A stretch of DNA of 64,000 nucleotides, taken from positions 992,001 through 1,056,000 of the forward strand of contig NZ_CP141728.1 in assembly GCF_035621135.1 (NCBI RefSeq), in the 5' to 3' direction. The DNA is from Sinanaerobacter sp. ZZT-01. Lineage in GTDB: Bacteria > Bacillota > Clostridia > Peptostreptococcales > Anaerovoracaceae. Within the stretch, counting starts at the first letter, position 1. Each line of letters opens with the position of its first letter. Positions 42,849-53,624 of the stretch are shown here, one piece after another. The notes beneath the pieces were generated by a model. That model searched no databases and was not told the origin of the DNA. It was given only the letters and a program-made list of their open reading frames with translations. Position numbers and translations under genes: made by a program.

Positions 42849-45113
42849 CTACCATTTCATTGTCAGCGAGACCTTTTGTTTCTCATGGTCAATACCTAAA
42901 ATTTTCACTTTCACCGTATCGCCGACTCCAACCACATCCATAGGATGCTTAATAAATTTATTGCTCATCTGAGAAATGTGAACCAGGCCGTCGTTCTTAA
43001 TCCCAATGTCCACAAATGCGCCAAAATCAACGACATTACGTACCGTCCCTGTCATTTCCATGTCGATTTTCAAGTCATCTATACTTAACACATCATTTCG
43101 GAACACAACAGGCGGCATCCCTTCACGCGGATCTCTTGCCGGTTTTTTTATTTCACCTACAATATCGGTTAAGGTCAAAGCTCCGATGTTCAAATCTTGT
43201 GCCATTTTTTCGATGCTCTTCGGTAAACTCTTTTTTGCCTCTTTGGGCTCGGTCTTTAATGCGGCTAAAGCTGCAAGTCCTTTAAGGTTGCCGTTTTGTG
43301 GTTTTTTACGTTCAGCCGGATATAATTCAATGATCTTTTCTTCAATTTGATCGGCTCCGCCTTTTCCAATCTCTGTCTTTTCAATTCCCAGCTTGTCCAG
43401 CATTTTTTCTGCCGATTCATAAGATTCCGGATGGACTGAGGTAGCGTCGAGCGGATTTTCTCCGTCGGAAATGCGCATAAATCCAGCACACTGCTTAAAT
43501 GCTTTTTCTCCAAGCTTCGCAACCTTCATTAATTGTTTCCTGTTTTTAAAACGACCGTTTTCCTCTCTGTATGCCACAATATTTTTGGCAATTCCTGAAT
43601 TAACACCTGAAATATAGGAAAGCAGCGAAGGGGAAGCGGTATTCAAATCAACGCCCACACGGTTTACACAGTCCTCCACCACATTAGACAAAGCTCCATT
43701 TAAAAGTGTTTGATTGATATCATGTTGGTACTGTCCTACACCAATATGCTTTGGCTCAATTTTGACAAGCTCTGCCAAAGGGTCCTGAAGTCTTCTTCCG
43801 ATTGACATCGCTCCTCTTGTCGTTACGTCTAAATCCGGATATTCTTCTGTAGCAAGCTTTGATGCTGAATATACCGAAGCTCCGGCTTCATTGACAATCG
43901 TATAATGTAAGTCTTGTATTCCTTGCTCAGCAAGCTGACGAATCAAATCACTTACAAAGATTTCCGTTTCTCTTGAAGCCGTTCCGTTTCCAATTACAAT
44001 AATATTTGCTTTAAATTTTTTAATCAAAGCGGTCAGTGTCTTTTGTGCTCCTGCGATGTCTTTTTTCGGTTCTGTCGGATAAATCGTGCCATAGGCTTGT
44101 AATTTTCCTGTCTCGTCCAACATAGTGACTTTACAGCCTGTACGATATCCCGGATCAATTGCTAATACTCTTGCACCATTTACCGGCGGAGTCATCAGCA
44201 GTTTTTCTGTATTTTTTGCAAAAACTTTAACTGCATCCTTTTCGGCACGTTCCGTTAAAAGGTTTCTCATCTCCCGCTCAACGGAAGGTGCCATCAGCCG
44301 TTTATATGCATCTGCTATTGTATCACACAGCAAGTCCGTAAAAATCGATTTCTCATTCGTGATTACTTTCTCCTTTAAATACTCATGAACCGCTTCAACC
44401 GGCGCTTTCACTTTTACTTTCAGCTTCTTTTCCTTTTCCCCTCGATTGACAGCCAACACACGGTGATTCGGCATCTGGGAAATTCGTTCAGAATGTTCAT
44501 AATACATATCATAAACTGTGCTTTCCTCTGCATCAACTGCTTCTGAAGTAATTTGTCCCTTCTCAAATGTCATGCTCCGCACTTCAGCGTTATAGTCTGG
44601 ATCATCTGCCACAATTTCTGCTATAATATCCATCGCTCCCTGCAAAGCATCTGCAATAGTTTCTACTCCCAAGTCTTCATTTATAAACGGTGTAGCTGCA
44701 TCCTCCGGCGTTCCGCTTTCCAGCTGCTGCGCCATCAGGATAACGGCTAAAGGTTCCAGCCCTTTCTCTCTTGCCTTTGAAGCTCTCGTTGCTTTCTTCT
44801 GCTTAAATGGTTTATAAAGGTCTTCCACTCTTTGCAGAACTTCTGCTTTCAGAATTTCCTCTTTTAATTCCTCAGTAAGCTTCCCCTGTTCTTCAATCAA
44901 TCGGATGACTTCCTGCTTCCGTTCATCTAAATTTCTAAGATAGGTCAATCGCTCATCTAAATCTCGAAGTACAACATCTGTTAACCCTCCGGTCATTTCT
45001 TTTCGATATCTTGCAATGAACGGTATGGTGTTCCCATCATCAATCAGGCCCACCGTAGCCTCCACTTGAGATTGTTTTAAATGAAATTCCTGTGCTAACT
45101 TTTCCAAAATCAT
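42849..45113 (-). CDS. tex: Tex family RNA-binding transcription accessory protein
   Basis: 754 aa. N-terminal Tex helices (IPFIARYRKEMTGGLTDVVL), YqgF-like RNase H fold (RVLAIDPGYRTGCKVTMLDE), helix-hairpin-helix (NTASPSLLSYISGVNSGIAK) and a C-terminal S1 domain (MTGTVRNVVDFGAFVDIGIK). A nucleic-acid-binding factor affecting transcription and ribosome hibernation in other bacteria. AAGGAG is 11 nt upstream. Lies 15 bp after the upstream permease gene. Confidence 0.96.
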   Translation of the reverse strand: MILEKLAQEFHLKQSQVEATVGLIDDGNTIPFIARYRKEMTGGLTDVVLRDLDERLTYLRNLDERKQEVIRLIEEQGKLTEELKEEILKAEVLQRVEDLYKPFKQKKATRASKAREKGLEPLAVILMAQQLESGTPEDAATPFINEDLGVETIADALQGAMDIIAEIVADDPDYNAEVRSMTFEKGQITSEAVDAEESTVYDMYYEHSERISQMPNHRVLAVNRGEKEKKLKVKVKAPVEAVHEYLKEKVITNEKSIFTDLLCDTIADAYKRLMAPSVEREMRNLLTERAEKDAVKVFAKNTEKLLMTPPVNGARVLAIDPGYRTGCKVTMLDETGKLQAYGTIYPTEPKKDIAGAQKTLTALIKKFKANIIVIGNGTASRETEIFVSDLIRQLAEQGIQDLHYTIVNEAGASVYSASKLATEEYPDLDVTTRGAMSIGRRLQDPLAELVKIEPKHIGVGQYQHDINQTLLNGALSNVVEDCVNRVGVDLNTASPSLLSYISGVNSGIAKNIVAYREENGRFKNRKQLMKVAKLGEKAFKQCAGFMRISDGENPLDATSVHPESYESAEKMLDKLGIEKTEIGKGGADQIEEKIIELYPAERKKPQNGNLKGLAALAALKTEPKEAKKSLPKSIEKMAQDLNIGALTLTDIVGEIKKPARDPREGMPPVVFRNDVLSIDDLKIDMEMTGTVRNVVDFGAFVDIGIKNDGLVHISQMSNKFIKHPMDVVGVGDTVKVKILGIDHEKQKVSLTMKW

Positions 45114-45128
45114 GACACTAATGTCTCC

Positions 45129-46202
45129 TTACTTAAATAAATGTATTTTCTCGCTGTCATTTAAATTTTTAACAACGATTAGAAGAAACGGCAATATAAT
45201 CAGGCCCAAAGCACCAAAGAGCTTTACACCTACAAACATACTAATCAGCATTAATACCGGATGGAGTCCTACACGATTTCCGACAATTTTAGGTTCTAGG
45301 ATATTACGCATGACTGTAACAAACAGGTACAGCACAAGCAGTCCTATGGCCAGCGAATAATTTTTCCCCGCCAATTCAATGAGAATCCACGGAATGACTA
45401 CACCTCCTGTTCCAAGTACCGGAAGTACATCCACCAGTGAGATTAAAAATGCAACTAAAATCGCATTTTCGATTCTCAATATGGATAATCCTATGGAAAG
45501 CTCTGCAAAAGTAATGGACATGATTAATGCGTAGGAAGTGATAAACTTAAAAATGGAACTTACCACATAATCTTTTATATCCAATATCAAACCTTGGTGC
45601 TGGGGGTTAAACTGCCGAACGATAAAACTTGTTATTTTATAATAGTCCATTGCAATGAAAAAGGAAGAAATTATCGTAAAAATCAGGGAGACAAACATAC
45701 CCGGCACCCATACCGCAATCCCTGAAATCATTGCAAGCATTTTAGTTGAAAGGCTTGATACCAAGCTGCCCAGTTGAGTGAGCAGATCCTTTGCAACCTC
45801 ACTGATGGCATTCATTATTTTGGGGTCCCAATTTGCAGCCCAAATTTCCAAACTCTTATAACCGCTGATCAATGCCGGTTCCATCTTTTCATTGTAAATA
45901 TCAGGTATTTGATAAGTGAATTTCTGAATTGAAAAAAACACTTGCAGCCCAAATAAAAATATCAAAAGTCCTACAGTCGCATAGAAAAGCAATAATACCA
46001 TTGCTGCTATTGGTTTTCGATTGATATGAGTCATTTTAGACAGCCTGTCAATCAACGGCTTTAATACAAATGCCACTGAAAATCCTACGACAAACGGCAT
46101 AATCCAAAATATTGCATATCGAAATACCACTATAACAATGCCTACTACTAGAGAACAATATGCTGCATTAATGATAAATCGTTTTCGTTTTCTCAAATCC
46201 AC
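45129..46202 (-). CDS. AI-2E/YtvI family membrane permease
   Basis: 357 aa with seven or eight predicted helices and the family ending VLPVLGTGGVVIPWILIELA and GNRVGLHPVLMLISMFVGVK. Related to YtvI, a sporulation-associated membrane protein in Bacillus, and to AI-2E exporters; the substrate is unclear. AAGGAGG is spaced 8 nt from the GTG at 46202; an in-frame TTG six codons upstream overlaps the ribosome site. Confidence 0.83.
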   Translation of the reverse strand: MDLRKRKRFIINAAYCSLVVGIVIVVFRYAIFWIMPFVVGFSVAFVLKPLIDRLSKMTHINRKPIAAMVLLLFYATVGLLIFLFGLQVFFSIQKFTYQIPDIYNEKMEPALISGYKSLEIWAANWDPKIMNAISEVAKDLLTQLGSLVSSLSTKMLAMISGIAVWVPGMFVSLIFTIISSFFIAMDYYKITSFIVRQFNPQHQGLILDIKDYVVSSIFKFITSYALIMSITFAELSIGLSILRIENAILVAFLISLVDVLPVLGTGGVVIPWILIELAGKNYSLAIGLLVLYLFVTVMRNILEPKIVGNRVGLHPVLMLISMFVGVKLFGALGLIILPFLLIVVKNLNDSEKIHLFK

Positions 46203-46378
46203 CCATGCATCCTCCTTCAAAAGACTCTACTATTAGTATACCCTACCTCACAAAAAATGCCAACGAAATTCCTAGTTAAGAATACGCTTTGCAAACGGTT
46301 TCTATGAATGGTAAAACAGGTAAGCGGCTATACTTCTTTTCCCTTTTCATCTAATTGAAGCCTGTACTTCGATGGTAT

Positions 46379-46420
46379 AAAAAAACACCTGCTGGATCTT
46401 CCTCAGCAGGTGTTTTTCAT
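46379..46420. terminator. Bidirectional terminator after rplY
   Basis: AAAAACACCTGCTG and CAGCAGGTGTTTTT form a perfect 14-bp stem with T-runs both ways. Confidence 0.85.
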
Positions 46421-46450
46421 TTATGATTAATTCAATATCATTTCTCTTTC

Positions 46451-46996
46451 TTAGTTTACAACTGCATATTTTACAACTGCAAGGATGGTCTCTGCCGGAC
46501 GAACCGTCTTTACGGTCGAATCCAAATTTAAATCTGCAATTAATATATCTTCATTTGCTTCTTTTTCACTGACATCTATATTGATAAAGTCTGGAATATC
46601 GCTTACCTTACCGGTTACCTTTATTTGCGACAAGTTTGTCTCAAGGAACAAACGTTTTAATTTCAACTGCTCTCTTCCGCTGAATGTAATCGGAATCTCC
46701 CAATTCACAATTTCGTCTTTATCTACAAGTTGTATATCCAAATGCTGCATTTCTGACGTAACCGGATCAAAGTGGATATCCTTGACAATTCCGATCTTTG
46801 TTTCATCACCTATCTTTATTCTAACAGTTGTTCTGCTTCCGTTTTCCTTGATAACCTTAATAATATCCTTATTGCAAAATTGAATTGGTGTACTTTCTAC
46901 ACCTCTTCCATAAACAACGGCAGGAACAAACCCCTCTCTCCTGCTCTTCTTTGCTTTACCGTTTCTTACTGTTGCATTTAACGTTGCTACGCTCAT
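46451..46996 (-). CDS. rplY: Ribosomal protein bL25 (CTC form)
   Basis: 181 aa two-domain bL25: the 5S-rRNA-binding N-domain (AKKSRREGFVPAVVYGRGVE, QFCNKDIIKVIKENG) and the C-terminal TL5 domain (INIDVSEKEANEDILIADLN). GAGGAGG precedes the ATG. Promoter at 47101-47129 with a 110-nt leader. Confidence 0.95.
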   Translation of the reverse strand: MSVATLNATVRNGKAKKSRREGFVPAVVYGRGVESTPIQFCNKDIIKVIKENGSRTTVRIKIGDETKIGIVKDIHFDPVTSEMQHLDIQLVDKDEIVNWEIPITFSGREQLKLKRLFLETNLSQIKVTGKVSDIPDFINIDVSEKEANEDILIADLNLDSTVKTVRPAETILAVVKYAVVN

Positions 46997-47100
46997 AAAA
47001 TACCTCCTCTTAATCCAAATTTCCGCATTACATTTAATGGGAATTCTTTAGAAATACAGTAAGGCACCCCGCTGTTGCCATGCAGAATGCCCTTGTCTAT

Positions 47101-47129
47101 AATATATCATGAACCTATTTTATTGTCAA
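47101..47129 (-). promoter_or_regulatory. rplY promoter
   Basis: TTGACA (47124-47129), 17 bp, TATATT (47101-47106) on minus. Confidence 0.75.
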
Positions 47130-47194
47130 TGTTTGTAAGATATGGTTTGTGATTCCATTAATTTATATCTTTGTAATTTTATAACTGGTATTAA

Positions 47195-47222
47195 AAGACA
47201 AAAGCAGCCATTTCGGCTGCTC
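47195..47222 (-). terminator. Terminator of secA-prfB
   Basis: AGCAGCC/GGCTGCT stem with a minus-strand TTTTGTCTTTT tail, 36 bp past the prfB stop. Confidence 0.8.
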
Positions 47223-47257
47223 TCATTCTTATTTAAAACTTGCGAATTCATTCTATC

Positions 47258-48371
47258 TTATGACTCTGCTTCTTCTTTCTGTTTTAGCTTCTCATTGATG
47301 AAATAGTCTAAATCTCCATCCATCACACCGTACACATTGCTCACTTCGGCTCCAGTTCGGTGATCCTTTACCATATTATAAGGGTGGAAAACATAAGATC
47401 GAATTTGACTCCCCCACGTGATTTGGCTAAAGTCACCCTTCAGTTCATCAACCTTATCCTTATGTTCCTGCAAAGCCAATTCATACAACTTTCCTTTTAA
47501 TACGCGCATCGCTACTTCACGGTTTTGATGCTGCGAACGTTCATTTTGGCAGGTTACTACTATGTTGGTAGGGATATGCGTAATACGGATCGCCGAATCT
47601 GTTTTATTGACATGCTGCCCGCCTGCACCACTGGATCGGTAAGTGTCTACACGGATATCATCAGGATTGATTTCCACTTCAACCGTGTCATCAAGCTCCG
47701 GAGTAACATCCAAAGAAGAAAAAGACGTATGCCTTCTTCCTGAGGAATCAAACGGAGAAATTCTCACAATTCGATGCACTCCTTTTTCATTCTTTAAATA
47801 CCCATATGCATTTTCTCCTTCGATACGCAATGTCGCACTTTTAATGCCGCCTTCATCTGCACCTTGGTAGTCCAACGTCTGAATGCGGTATTCTTTCTTT
47901 TCTGCCCACCTCATATACATGCGGAGAAGCATTTCTGCCCAGTCCTGCGCATCCAATCCGCCGGAGCCAGCATGAATAGAAATAATTGCATTATTGCTAT
48001 CATAAGGACCATTTAAAAGCGTTCTTAGTCGAAGTGCTTCTGCCTTTTCCTTAAAATCTTTGTAAATTTCCTGAATCTCTTCTATCATGGAATCGTCACC
48101 GGCCTCTTCACTCATCTGAATCAGTACCTCGACATCTTCAAGCTGTGTCTTTAAACCGTTAAATTCCTCTAACTTTGTTTCTACTCTCTTTTTTTCTTTT
48201 AAAGTTTTTTGCGCATCCTCCAAATCGTCCCAAAATCCTTCAATCTGCACCTTAAAGTTCATTTCTTCTAAATCGATGGCAAGCTTCGCCACGTCAAAGG
48301 GACTCACCCAATTCATTTAGATTTTTTATTTCGCATGCTAATTCCGATTTGATGGAATCCAATTCTAGCAT
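47258..48371 (-). CDS. prfB: Peptide chain release factor 2, with programmed +1 frameshift
   Basis: 370 aa after frameshifting. The first 25 codons run from the ATG at 48371 (MLELDSIKSELACEIKNLNE...) to CTT TGA C at 48293-48299; slipping +1 on CTT reads GAC and continues as DVAKLAIDLEE to 47258. An internal Shine-Dalgarno-like GGTGAG sits just before the CTT. The RF2 anticodon tripeptide SPF (RISPFDSSGRR) and the GGQ motif (SSGAGGQHVNKT) are present. RF2 terminates at UGA and UAA and autoregulates through this in-frame UGA. Follows secA by 66 bp, as in Bacillus. Confidence 0.96.
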
Positions 48372-48437
48372 TCTCTTCACATCCCTTCAATCAATTATCT
48401 TTTTAACGTCACCAAATACACGTTTATTTCACTAAAA

Positions 48438-51194
48438 TTACTCCGCATCACTTATATTTGCACCGCAGCATTTTTTATACTTTTTCCCACTTCCGCATGG
48501 ACAAGGGTCATTTCTTCCGACGGTTGGCTCCTTATGCACCGGTTCTTGCTTTTTCTCACGCTCCGGAACCTTTGTCTCCGCTGGAACATTACCCGATTCA
48601 CCGGCCATACTGCCATTAAATTCAGCTTTTGAACTCTCTCCGGCATTCATAATCTGCTTACGCTGCGTCTGCGTCTGAACGGTAACGTTGAAACAGAATT
48701 TTACCGTGTCATCCTTGATGGATTTAATCATCAGCTCAAACATATCAAAGCCTTCATTGGAATAAGCTCTCGCCGGATCTTCCTGCCCAAGTGCACGAAG
48801 ACCGATACCGGATTTCAGTTGATCCATTGCATCTATGTGATCCATCCACTTGGTATCAACGACTCGCAATAAAATCATACGCTCCAGTTCACGTATTCTT
48901 TCTTCTCCGATTTCCTCTTCTTTCTGCTTATAGTAAATAAGGAATTTTTCTATCACATCTTTGCGAAGCTTTTCTGCGGTCAAGTCTTGTAGTTCTTCTT
49001 TACCGTAGGATAAGTCCTCTAATTTTGAACAATACTTATGAATGTTTGTATTCAGTCCTTCGATGTCCCATTCCTCCGGGAATCTTGAACCGCTTACACA
49101 GATTTCAATGTTTTCATCTACAATATCCTCAAGCATCGACATCATATGCTCACGCAGGTCTTCTCCGTTCAAAACCCGTCTTCTTTCGCTGTAGATAATG
49201 CTTCTCTGCTTATTCATAACATCATCGTATTGTAATACATACTTACGAATTCCAAAATTCCGGCCTTCTACTTTCTTCTGTGCATTTTCGATAGACTTGG
49301 TAAGCATTCCTGCTTCAATCGCTTCGTCTTCCGGTACACGCAGTTTGTCTATAATCCCTTGAATACGCTCGCCGCCGAACAGACGCATTAATTCGTCTTC
49401 TAAGGAGATGAAGAACTGAGTAGAACCCGGATCACCCTGACGTCCAGCACGTCCTCTCAGCTGATTATCGATACGTCTTGATTCATGACGTTCTGTACCA
49501 ATGATATGCAAGCCACCTATCTCTTTTACCTGTTCCTGCTCATCTGCACGTTCCTTCTTAAAGTGCTCCAATAACCGGTTATATTCTTTTCTCGCTTTAA
49601 TGAGCTCAGGGTCCTCCAGCGGTACAAAGCTGGAAGCAAAGGAAATCGCCGTATCATCAAAGCCTTGTTTTCTCATTTCTTTCTTTGCTTCAAAGTCCGG
49701 GTTACCACCGAGCAGGATATCCGTACCACGACCAGCCATATTCGTTGCAATGGTAACAGCTCCCAGTCTTCCGGCTTCAGCGATGATCTCTGCTTCTTTC
49801 TCATGCTGTTTTGCATTCAAAATGTTATGTTTGATACCTTTTTTCTTTAATACTTCACTGATTGCTTCAGATTTTTCAATCGAAATCGTACCGACCAAGA
49901 CCGGCTGACCGTTCTTGTGATGCGCTTCAATCTGTTCCGCAATCGCTTTGAATTTGCCTCGTTCTGTTCCATAGATGGAGTCCTCTTTATCTACTCTTGC
50001 AATCGGCTTATTCGTCGGAATCACGACAACATCCATATTGTAGATGTCGCGGAATTCCTGTTCTTCCGTCTTAGCTGTACCTGTCATACCGGCAAGTTTC
50101 TGATACATTCTAAAATAATTTTGCAGAGTAACGGTCGCCAACGTTTTAGATTCTTGGCGAATATCCATCCCTTCTTTTGCTTCAATCGCCTGATGCAGAC
50201 CGTCACTGTACCGTCTGCCGAACATCAAACGCCCTGTGAATTCGTCGACAATGACAATTTCGCCATCTTTAACAATGTAATCTACATCTCTTTTCATCAA
50301 GTTATGTGCTTTGAGTGCAATGTGAACGTGATGATTGATTTCCATGTTCTCGGGGTCGGAAAAATTGTCGATTTTAAAATGTTCTTCACACTTCGCAACG
50401 CCTTCCTCTGTAATGGAAACGGTCTTATCCTTTTCCTCCATGGTAAAATCCACATCCTGCTTGAAGGTACGGATAAAACGATTTGCAACATGATAAAGAT
50501 CTGTCGATTTTTCACCTTGTCCGGAAATAATCAGAGGAGTACGCGCCTCATCGATCAAAATACTATCAACTTCATCCACAATCGCAAAGTTCAGCTGTGT
50601 TTGTGTCAAGTCTTCCTTATAGATAACCATATTATCTCGAAGATAGTCGAATCCAAACTCATTGTTTGTTCCATACGTAATATCCGCACGATATGCAGCC
50701 TTACGAACCTCATTGGTAATTCCATGCACCACGCAGCCAACGGTCAGGCCTAGAAAAGTATACAGCTTTCCCATCCATTCCATATCACGTTTTGCCAGAT
50801 AATCATTTACGGTAATAACATGTACGCCTTTTCCTTCTAATGCATTCAAATAAACAGGCAAGGTCGCTACCAAAGTCTTACCTTCACCGGTTTTCATTTC
50901 CGCAATCCGTCCTTGATGCAATACAACGCCACCGATTAGCTGTACGCGAAAATGTTTCAGTCCCAAGCTTCTCCAAGCAGATTCTCTGCATACCGCGAAC
51001 GCTTCCGGCAGAATGTCATCTAAGGTTTCTCCTCCCGCCAGACGCTCCTTAAACTTTGGCGTCATCGCTTTGAGCTCTTCATCTGTAAGTGCTTTCATCT
51101 GCTCGTCTAAGGCTTCAATCTGATCAACAATCTTCTCTACTTTTTTTACTTCTTTAGCGTTCAAATCGCCAAAGATTTTTTCTAGTAACCCCAT
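48438..51194 (-). CDS. secA: Preprotein translocase ATPase SecA
   Basis: 918 aa. Walker [19 protein letters not shown]-like [20 protein letters not shown], the helicase motif [11 protein letters not shown] and the C-terminal zinc-binding [17 protein letters not shown]. It powers Sec-dependent export with SecYEG. First gene of the secA-prfB operon; promoter at 51304-51332. Confidence 0.97.
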   Translation of the reverse strand: MGLLEKIFGDLNAKEVKKVEKIVDQIEALDEQMKALTDEELKAMTPKFKERLAGGETLDDILPEAFAVCRESAWRSLGLKHFRVQLIGGVVLHQGRIAEMKTGEGKTLVATLPVYLNALEGKGVHVITVNDYLAKRDMEWMGKLYTFLGLTVGCVVHGITNEVRKAAYRADITYGTNNEFGFDYLRDNMVIYKEDLTQTQLNFAIVDEVDSILIDEARTPLIISGQGEKSTDLYHVANRFIRTFKQDVDFTMEEKDKTVSITEEGVAKCEEHFKIDNFSDPENMEINHHVHIALKAHNLMKRDVDYIVKDGEIVIVDEFTGRLMFGRRYSDGLHQAIEAKEGMDIRQESKTLATVTLQNYFRMYQKLAGMTGTAKTEEQEFRDIYNMDVVVIPTNKPIARVDKEDSIYGTERGKFKAIAEQIEAHHKNGQPVLVGTISIEKSEAISEVLKKKGIKHNILNAKQHEKEAEIIAEAGRLGAVTIATNMAGRGTDILLGGNPDFEAKKEMRKQGFDDTAISFASSFVPLEDPELIKARKEYNRLLEHFKKERADEQEQVKEIGGLHIIGTERHESRRIDNQLRGRAGRQGDPGSTQFFISLEDELMRLFGGERIQGIIDKLRVPEDEAIEAGMLTKSIENAQKKVEGRNFGIRKYVLQYDDVMNKQRSIIYSERRRVLNGEDLREHMMSMLEDIVDENIEICVSGSRFPEEWDIEGLNTNIHKYCSKLEDLSYGKEELQDLTAEKLRKDVIEKFLIYYKQKEEEIGEERIRELERMILLRVVDTKWMDHIDAMDQLKSGIGLRALGQEDPARAYSNEGFDMFELMIKSIKDDTVKFCFNVTVQTQTQRKQIMNAGESSKAEFNGSMAGESGNVPAETKVPEREKKQEPVHKEPTVGRNDPCPCGSGKKYKKCCGANISDAE

Positions 51195-51303
51195 CTTTCA
51201 TGATCCCTTCTTAATAATCTCTATATGTGATACTTTTCTGTTTTTCTTTTCATCCTTATTATCCTATATACACTCATGAAATAAGCATATATAATAACAC
51301 AAT

Positions 51304-51332
51304 ATTATAGCATACTATCTCTATAAAATCAA
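51304..51332 (-). promoter_or_regulatory. secA promoter
   Basis: TTGATT (51327-51332), 17 bp, TATAAT (51304-51309) on minus, giving a leader of about 105 nt. The rest of the 345-bp intergenic region shows no gene. Confidence 0.65.
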
Positions 51333-51539
51333 AATTGAGCCGCATTTTAAATGTTACATTTTCATGTCTTTCTATACCTTTCTTCCCCTTTTTTACAAAG
51401 TTTATCCTTAAAACTGTACTATTTATAAAGATCATCTGTGCAAAATTGCAAATGCATGTTTCCTATGATAAACTTGGTGTAAAATAAGTGTTATTATATT
51501 AAATTAAAGACCATTTATAATCAAACAGGGGGGCATTTG

Positions 51540-52262
51540 GTGGAAAGAAAATATATCAGCAGCATTTTTTTAAATCAAGAAGTTGACAGAAGGTCCTATC
51601 TTTACAATCTTCCAATTGTTCGACATCTTATGCAGAATGCAGAGATTCCTTTTACAAATGATATTACTTTTTTTGTGGGAGAAAACGGAACCGGAAAATC
51701 TACATTGCTCGAAGCAATCGCTGTTGCTTACGGATTTAACGCAGAAGGCGGCAGTAAAAATTTCAATTTCTCTACAAGCAGTACCCATTCGGATTTATAT
51801 AAGTATTTGACAATATCAAGATCATCCATTGCAAAGGATGGTTTTTTCCTTCGTGCGGAAAGCTTTTACAATTTTGCCACCAATGTAGATGATTTAGAGC
51901 TTTTTAGCAGCTATGGAGGAAAATCTCTTCATGAACAATCTCATGGTGAAAGCTTCCTCGCCTTAGTGCAAAACCGTTTTGAAGGCAATGGCATTTATAT
52001 TCTCGACGAACCCGAAGCTGCCCTTTCGCCATCAAGACTTCTGACTCTTATGGCTGAAATAAATATTTTGATAAAGAAAAATTCACAGTTCATCATAGCA
52101 ACACATTCTCCGATACTAATGGCATTTCCCAATTCTCAAATTTATCAACTTACAGAATCTAACATAAAGCTTGTTCCCTACCAAGAAACGGAGCACTATC
52201 AGTTATCAAAATTATTTTTGGACAATCCGGATCAAATACTAAGACATCTTTTTAATGAATAG
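51540..52262 (+). CDS. Orphan AAA/ABC-type ATPase
   Basis: 240 aa. Walker A VGENGTGKSTLLEAIA, signature-like SHGESFLALVQNRF, Walker B GIYILDEPEAALS and the switch His in IIATHSPILM. It has no membrane partner or nuclease gene beside it, unlike importers or OLD/Gabija systems, and resembles stand-alone AAA_21-type ATPases. GGGGGG is spaced for the GTG at 51540 (a TTG one codon earlier is possible). The role is unknown. Confidence 0.8.
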   Translation: MERKYISSIFLNQEVDRRSYLYNLPIVRHLMQNAEIPFTNDITFFVGENGTGKSTLLEAIAVAYGFNAEGGSKNFNFSTSSTHSDLYKYLTISRSSIAKDGFFLRAESFYNFATNVDDLELFSSYGGKSLHEQSHGESFLALVQNRFEGNGIYILDEPEAALSPSRLLTLMAEINILIKKNSQFIIATHSPILMAFPNSQIYQLTESNIKLVPYQETEHYQLSKLFLDNPDQILRHLFNE

Positions 52263-52359
52263 TTTCCTATCTTTAAAATTAAAATTCATTTAATTGTTTT
52301 GGAATTCTATTCCGAATTTGCTATACTGAAAACAAGAAGAAACCTTTAGGAGGAGTATT

Positions 52360-53505
52360 ATGGAAAAAGCAAAGATTTACTACACTAGCTTTCGTACCGA
52401 GGTAGGTGTAAGCCTGCTCGATAAATTGAAAAAATTAGTGAAGGAAGCGGGTATTGATCACATCGACTTTCGAAATAAGTATGCTGCTATAAAAATTCAT
52501 TTTGGTGAGCCGGGAAATTTAGCTTATCTTCGTCCTAATTTTTCAAAGGTCATCGCAGACATCGTAAAAGAAAATGGAGGAAAGCCTTTTCTTACTGATG
52601 CAAATACACTTTATGTCGGCGGCCGTAAAAATGCCTTAGACCATTTGGAATCCGCCTATGAAAACGGATATAATCCCTTTACGACCGGTTGTCATATCCT
52701 GATTGCTGATGGTTTAAAAGGAACTGATGAAACCTTGGTCCCCATTGATGGTGAGTACGTTAAGGAAGCAAAGATAGGACGAGTCTTAACGGATGCCGAT
52801 GTCATCATTTCAATGAATCATTTTAAATGTCATGAGTCTACGGGCATGGGCGGTGCTTTAAAGAATTTAGGCATGGGCGGTGGTTCAAGAGCCGGTAAAA
52901 TGGAAATGCATAACAGCGGTAAACCCGTGGTGAGTCAAAAACGCTGCATAAGCTGCGGGGCTTGTCGAAAAAACTGTGCACACGATGCAATTTCTTTTGT
53001 TGAAAAGAAAGCTCAAATTAATATTGAGCGATGCGTTGGTTGTGGCCGATGTATCGGTGTCTGTCCTGTGGATGCCATTCGCCCTCTATGGGACGAGGCG
53101 GAAGAAGTGCTGAATAAAAAAATAGCAGAATACGCTCACGCCGTTATAAAAGACAAACCACATTTTCATATAACCTTTTTAATGGATGTTTCTCCAAACT
53201 GTGACTGCCACGGCGAAAATGATCTTCCAGTCATCCCTGATGTGGGTATCTTTGCTTCGTTTGACCCGGTTGCATTGGATCTATGTTGCTCTGACATGGC
53301 AAATGACCAGCCTGTCAATGCGGGCAGCATGCTTGAAGATGCCCTCTTAAAACACAGAAAGGAAAACAATTGTGACTGCACAGGAAGCTGCCACTGTGAT
53401 TATTTCGGCCTGCTTCATCCATCTACAGATTGGAAAGCCGGAATTGACCACGCTGTCAAGTTAGGATACGGCACAGATCAATACGAACTAATTCGAGTTG
53501 AGTAA
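52360..53505 (+). CDS. DUF362 domain ferredoxin-like protein
   Basis: 381 aa. The DUF362 region (KIHFGEPGNLAYLRPNFSKV, PFLTDANTLYVGGRKNALDH) surrounds two [4Fe-4S] motifs, CISCGACRKNCAHDAI and CVGCGRCIGVCPVDAI, at about 195-240. A third Cys cluster ends the protein (NCDCTGSCHCDYFG). Common in anaerobes; the reaction is unknown. AGGAGG precedes the ATG. Confidence 0.92.
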   Translation: MEKAKIYYTSFRTEVGVSLLDKLKKLVKEAGIDHIDFRNKYAAIKIHFGEPGNLAYLRPNFSKVIADIVKENGGKPFLTDANTLYVGGRKNALDHLESAYENGYNPFTTGCHILIADGLKGTDETLVPIDGEYVKEAKIGRVLTDADVIISMNHFKCHESTGMGGALKNLGMGGGSRAGKMEMHNSGKPVVSQKRCISCGACRKNCAHDAISFVEKKAQINIERCVGCGRCIGVCPVDAIRPLWDEAEEVLNKKIAEYAHAVIKDKPHFHITFLMDVSPNCDCHGENDLPVIPDVGIFASFDPVALDLCCSDMANDQPVNAGSMLEDALLKHRKENNCDCTGSCHCDYFGLLHPSTDWKAGIDHAVKLGYGTDQYELIRVE

Positions 53506-53539
53506 AGATTCTCTTTAAAAACTATATCTCAAAAACAGA

Positions 53540-53570
53540 AAAATCCCGGCCAAACAGCCGGGATTTTTCT
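53540..53570. terminator. Terminator between DUF362 and nhaC genes
   Basis: AAATCCCGGC and GCCGGGATTT form a perfect 10-bp stem around CAAACA, with T-runs both ways. Confidence 0.85.
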
Positions 53571-53624
53571 GCTTATCTTACCTCATTTTATCTTCAACCG
53601 AGAAATTGGTTGAATCTCATCATC

